Below, piece by piece: positions 22,870 to 28,180 of a stretch of DNA of 28,180 nt. The translations under genes were made by a program, and so were the position numbers. Source of the stretch: Bifidobacteriaceae bacterium (GTDB lineage Bacteria; Actinomycetota; Actinomycetes; Actinomycetales; WQXJ01). Each line of letters begins with the position of its first letter. Position 1 is the first letter of the stretch. The stretch is taken from positions 1 to 28,180 of the forward strand of contig JAIRXV010000436.1 in assembly GCA_031268115.1 (NCBI GenBank), read 5' to 3'. The notes beneath the pieces were generated by a model. It was not told the origin of the DNA and did not search any database. It worked only from the letters and a program-made list of their open reading frames with translations.

Positions 22870-22905
22870 GACGGCATCGCAAACACCACCCTTCCGACGA
22901 CTCAG

Positions 22906-22932
22906 GCGGGCCACCTGCGAGTCGCAGCCCGC
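22906..22932 (+). terminator. Possible terminator hairpin after the META gene
   Basis: GCGGG (22906-22910) pairs with CCCGC (22928-22932), and inside it CTGCGA (22915-22920) pairs with TCGCAG (22922-22927), leaving a 4-nt bulge. It lies 37 bp after the stop. No T-run follows, so this is a weak call. Confidence 0.35.
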
Positions 22933-23059
22933 TTCGCCGGTGACGTTACGGGGATGAGTCCTTTTCGTGTGGTTTCGGTGTTTGGGTTGGTTGCTGCGGT
23001 GGCCTTGGATGGGTATTAGTCAGGGCTGTGGGGGGCCCGGGAACGATTGACTGTGGGAA

Positions 23060-23375
23060 CAAGATTGACGAGGACCTGGCTGCGGAACGCCACCAGTTGG
23101 TGGCCCGGCTGGCACAGTCGGGGGATATGACGCCTGGCTCGTTCCAGGAGGAATGGGGCCGTTGGCGCGGCAAACCTTGTGGCCGCTGCCCAGCCGCCCA
23201 CCGCCGGATGCGGCTGCGGGCCGCTGCCCAGCCGCCCACTCGGTCAGGGAGAAGACCGTCATGACGATGACCGAGCCAGTCGCGGTCGCCCGCGGCTATT
23301 TCCACTGCCGGGCGTGTGGGTCTGGGTTTTTCCCAGCAGACCGGTCGAGGCTAGGGCAGCCCAGACAAGGATGCG
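23060..23375 (+). pseudogene. Degenerate transposase fragment, ISKra4-like
   Basis: One frame gives REKTVMTMTEPVAVARGYFH followed by CRACGSGFFPADRSRLG (23250-23355). This has the pattern KTV-T---PV-V-R-Y-HC--CG-GF-P-D of the N-terminal zinc-binding region of ISKra4-family transposases. An upstream piece in another frame (AAERHQLVARLAQSGDMTPGSF) may belong to the same relic, which would mean a frameshift. No catalytic part, terminal inverted repeats or target duplication are visible. The limits given are approximate. Confidence 0.4.
23181..23239. repeat. 21-bp direct repeat inside the transposase remnant
   Basis: The same 21 bp, beginning GGCCGCTGCCCAGCCG, occurs at 23181-23201 and 23219-23239 (38-bp period), perhaps from slippage during decay of the remnant. 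Confidence 0.75.
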
Positions 23376-23612
23376 CTGGACCATCAACGGGCCCGACCCC
23401 GTCGTCGCGCCGCGAACACCGCACCAGTCAGATGATTCCCGCCACAGCGACCCCTACAACCGCATCAGGGATAGCCCCCACACCCAGGCCGCGCACGCCA
23501 CAACCACCCACCAACATTCCTGACTCGCACCCGCCCGTTACGCTGAGCGCCGCGCCACGAGTAGGGTTCACGTGGCACGCACCCCATCACCAGAAGACTG
23601 ACAGGAGGAGAC

Positions 23613-26405
<2,793 letters not shown>

Positions 26406-26435
26406 TCAAAGCCCGGGGTGGCACGATGGGCGCCT

Positions 26436-26930
26436 GTGTTCCACGTAATGTTCTTCGCCCCGCGCATACCTTCCAACACTGGTAATGCGATCCGGCTCTC
26501 AGCGGTCACCGGCTGCACGCTCCACCTGGTCGAACCTTTGGGGTTCGACCTCAGCGACGCCAAGCTGCGGCGCAGTGGGCTCGACTATCACGACTTGGCC
26601 GATCTGAGGGTCCACGCCTCGTTCGATGAAGCGCTGGCCGCGGTTGCCCCGGGCAGGGTGCTGGCTTTCACCACCGGGGCAACGCGAAACTTCGCCGACA
26701 TCTCCTACAGGGCCGACGATGTGCTTCTGTTCGGTCCCGAACCCGACGGCCTACCCACGTGGGTCAAACGCCACCCCGCGATCGAGCAGGAGGTGCGCAT
26801 CCCCATGCTGCCCGCAAGGCGATCGCTCAACTTGGCCAACTCCGCTGCCATCGCGGTGTACGAGGCGTGGCGGCAACACGGCTACACCGGGGCGGGGCGG
26901 GTGCTTGAGATGCCAGATGGGCGAGTTTGA
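26436..26930 (+). CDS. trmL: tRNA (cytidine(34)-2'-O)-methyltransferase, TrmL type
   Basis: A 164-residue SPOUT methyltransferase without extra domains. It opens with MFHVMFFAPRIPSNTGNAIRL and HLVEPLGFDLSDAKLRRSGLDY, then LLFGPEPDGLP and IPMLPARRSLNLANSAAIAVYEAWRQ form the trefoil-knot SAM-binding site. TrmL methylates the ribose of the wobble base of certain leucine tRNAs. I chose GTG 26436 because the family starts with MFH-like sequence directly before the first strand; the frame also offers GTG 26418. It lies 30 bp after topA in the same direction and may share its transcript. Confidence 0.92.
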   Translation: MFHVMFFAPRIPSNTGNAIRLSAVTGCTLHLVEPLGFDLSDAKLRRSGLDYHDLADLRVHASFDEALAAVAPGRVLAFTTGATRNFADISYRADDVLLFGPEPDGLPTWVKRHPAIEQEVRIPMLPARRSLNLANSAAIAVYEAWRQHGYTGAGRVLEMPDGRV

Positions 26931-27029
26931 GCTGGGCAGTTCGCGTTCGGACCCGTTGGTATGGCGAGCACAGACCTGTTGGTCGAAGACCCGGCAGGGG
27001 CGTGCCGGCATCGTCCGCTGCGAACGCAG

Positions 27030-27035
27030 TACGGT
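27030..27035 (+). promoter_or_regulatory. Predicted -10 box of the Gfo/Idh/MocA gene
   Basis: TACGGT ends 7 nt before the GTG start at 27043, so the mRNA would be leaderless. No clear -35 box is seen. This is another example of the leaderless layout found elsewhere in the window. Confidence 0.4.
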
Positions 27036-27042
27036 TAGCGCC

Positions 27043-28065
27043 GTGAACCTGATACCCGATCCTTTCACCGCTCCGCCCTTGAACTGGGGCATCCTCGGCA
27101 CGGGAACGATTGCGCACGCCGTGGCCGACGCCATGGCAAACGGTACGCGACAGCGGCTCGCGGCCGTGGGTTCGCGTTCGCCCGCGCGAGCCAACGAGTT
27201 CGCGGCCCAGTTCGGAGCCGAACGCGCACACGGCTCCCCGGAGGATCTCATGGCCGATGACGGCGTGGACATCGTGTACATCGCGACTCCCAACTCCGCT
27301 CACCACGCCGGGGCCCGGGCGGCGCTGCTCGCAGGCAAGCATGTCCTGGTGGAAAAGCCGTTTACGCTCAATCAACCCGAGGCCCGCGATCTGGCCGATC
27401 TGGCGGCCGAGCGCAAAGCGTTCCTCATGGAGGCCATGTGGACCCGCTTCTTACCCCAACAGATCAAGCTGCGTCAACTGATCGCAGATGGGGCGCTCGG
27501 AGAGCTGGTGACGGCGTGGGCCGATTTCGGCAGTTTCAATCCGATGGACGCTGAAGGCCGTTTCTATTCACCCAACCTCGGTGGCGGATCCCTGCTTGAC
27601 CTCGGTATCTACCCCGTGTCGTGGATCGTGAACCTGTTCGGGCTACCCGGCTCTATCCGCGCGAGCGGGTTGCTGACCCAAACTGGCGTGGACGCACAGA
27701 TGACAGCGATCCTGGAATACCCCGCGCGAGAAGCCAGCGCGGTGGCGATGTCCTCGATTGTTGTCGATACCCCGTGGGAGGCCGTGGTCGCCGGCACTCG
27801 GGGACTTGTCAAGGTGCCCCGCCCGTTCTGGGGGCCGTCATCGCTGATCATCGAGCTGGCCGACGGCACGATAGAGGAATGGACCGCTGCGGTTCGCTCG
27901 ACGGGCTACGAGTACGAGCTGGCGGAAGTCGCCACGCGAATCGCGGCCGGCGAGACATTCTCTCCCGAGATGGCGCCGGCCGAATCGGTCGCGATCATGG
28001 GCGTACTCGACGCCATCCGAGCCCAGATCGGGGTGCGCTTCCCCGGGGATAACACCCACGCCTAG
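27043..28065 (+). CDS. Gfo/Idh/MocA-family NAD(P)-dependent oxidoreductase
   Basis: A 340-residue protein with an N-terminal Rossmann fold (WGILGTGTIAHAVADAM, 15-31; YIATPNSAHHAGARAALLAGKHVLVEKPF, with the family's EKP at 104-106) and a C-terminal alpha/beta domain (GGGSLLDLGIYPVSWIVNLFG). Members oxidise or reduce sugars and related polyols; dihydrodiol dehydrogenase-like and glucose-fructose oxidoreductase-like enzymes share this layout. The substrate cannot be told. The GTG at 27043 starts just before the Rossmann fold and is probably leaderless. The frame extends upstream to 26626 but there it overlaps trmL in another frame. Confidence 0.92.
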   Translation: MNLIPDPFTAPPLNWGILGTGTIAHAVADAMANGTRQRLAAVGSRSPARANEFAAQFGAERAHGSPEDLMADDGVDIVYIATPNSAHHAGARAALLAGKHVLVEKPFTLNQPEARDLADLAAERKAFLMEAMWTRFLPQQIKLRQLIADGALGELVTAWADFGSFNPMDAEGRFYSPNLGGGSLLDLGIYPVSWIVNLFGLPGSIRASGLLTQTGVDAQMTAILEYPAREASAVAMSSIVVDTPWEAVVAGTRGLVKVPRPFWGPSSLIIELADGTIEEWTAAVRSTGYEYELAEVATRIAAGETFSPEMAPAESVAIMGVLDAIRAQIGVRFPGDNTHA

Positions 28066-28119
28066 CTGCCTTTGTTGCTGAAACGTGTGCAGATGAGCCG
28101 AGTTTTCGGATCTCGGGGT

Positions 28120-28170
28120 CCCCGCGGGAGATTTTCCCGTAGCGCAGCGAAGGGAAAAGATCCCGTGGGG
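28120..28170. repeat. Imperfect 19-bp inverted repeat at the right end
   Basis: Arms 28120-28138 (CCCCGCGGGAGATTTTCCC) and 28152-28170 match at 16 of 19 positions as inverted copies around a 13-nt loop. It lies 54 bp after the stop of the oxidoreductase gene. It could be a terminator-like structure, a REP-type palindrome or the end of a small mobile element. The window stops too soon to decide. Confidence 0.6.
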
Positions 28171-28180
28171 TGCCGCTAGG

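Larger units (their letters stand above)
22870..23612. other. Gene-poor stretch before topA
   Basis: These 743 bp contain no gene I can support as intact. The parts are: a hairpin near the META stop; a G/T-rich segment (22951-23040) unlike the surrounding coding DNA; a probable transposase remnant (23060-23375) with an internal direct repeat; and about 200 bp before topA in which I see only the topA ribosome site. Open frames here are short, in competing frames and of biased composition. Confidence 0.6.

Overview
The window is chromosome-like DNA from a high-GC Gram-positive bacterium, most likely an actinobacterium. The support is the GC-rich third codon positions, frequent GTG starts, TANNNT -10 boxes placed 6-7 nt before start codons (leaderless transcripts), a VanR/VanS pair of the actinomycete type, and a topoisomerase I with a Lys-rich tail of GRYGPY repeats and no zinc fingers. 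The genus cannot be fixed from this sequence.

Layout. 1-1.3 kb: the end of a membrane protein and a DUF2798-type membrane protein. 1.45-6.1 kb: an AbiE-type (type IV) toxin-antitoxin pair on the minus strand with a palindrome over its promoter, then a primase-helicase gene of the kind found in TOTE conflict systems. That gene is cut in two by an in-frame TAA at the domain boundary. An Imm5-like protein gene converges on it. 6.3-7.7 kb: a TetR regulator divergent from a VOC/glyoxalase-like gene across a clear dyad. 7.8-12.2 kb: a complete minimal glycopeptide-resistance cluster, with vanRS on the plus strand facing vanHAX on the minus strand. 12.4-13.0 kb: a Vat/CatB-type xenobiotic acetyltransferase, divergent from vanH. 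13.2-20.1 kb: a complete Wadjet (JetABCD) anti-plasmid operon on the minus strand. 20.4-22.9 kb: AIM24-family, SDR and two-domain META genes. 22.9-23.6 kb: a gene-poor stretch with a probable transposase remnant. 23.6-28.1 kb: core-type genes (topA, a TrmL-type tRNA methyltransferase, a Gfo/Idh/MocA oxidoreductase) and a long imperfect inverted repeat at the right end.

How it fits together. About 1.4-20.1 kb reads as an accessory island that stacks defence modules (AbiE, TOTE-like primase-helicase, Wadjet) and drug-resistance modules (vanRS-HAX, Vat-like), next to housekeeping genes. VanS probably senses glycopeptide stress and phosphorylates VanR. VanR would switch on VanH (pyruvate to D-lactate), VanA (D-Ala-D-Lac synthesis) and VanX (D-Ala-D-Ala hydrolysis). 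A 10-bp sequence shared by the vanR and vanH/vat upstream regions, each set in an 11-bp direct repeat, is a candidate VanR box. Wadjet would act separately, extruding and cutting small circular DNA.

The least ordinary points are the nonsense break in the primase-helicase, the candidate VanR boxes, the AbiE operator that overlaps a leaderless promoter, and the tandem-repeat minisatellite in front of jetA. I did not find a system made entirely of unknown genes.
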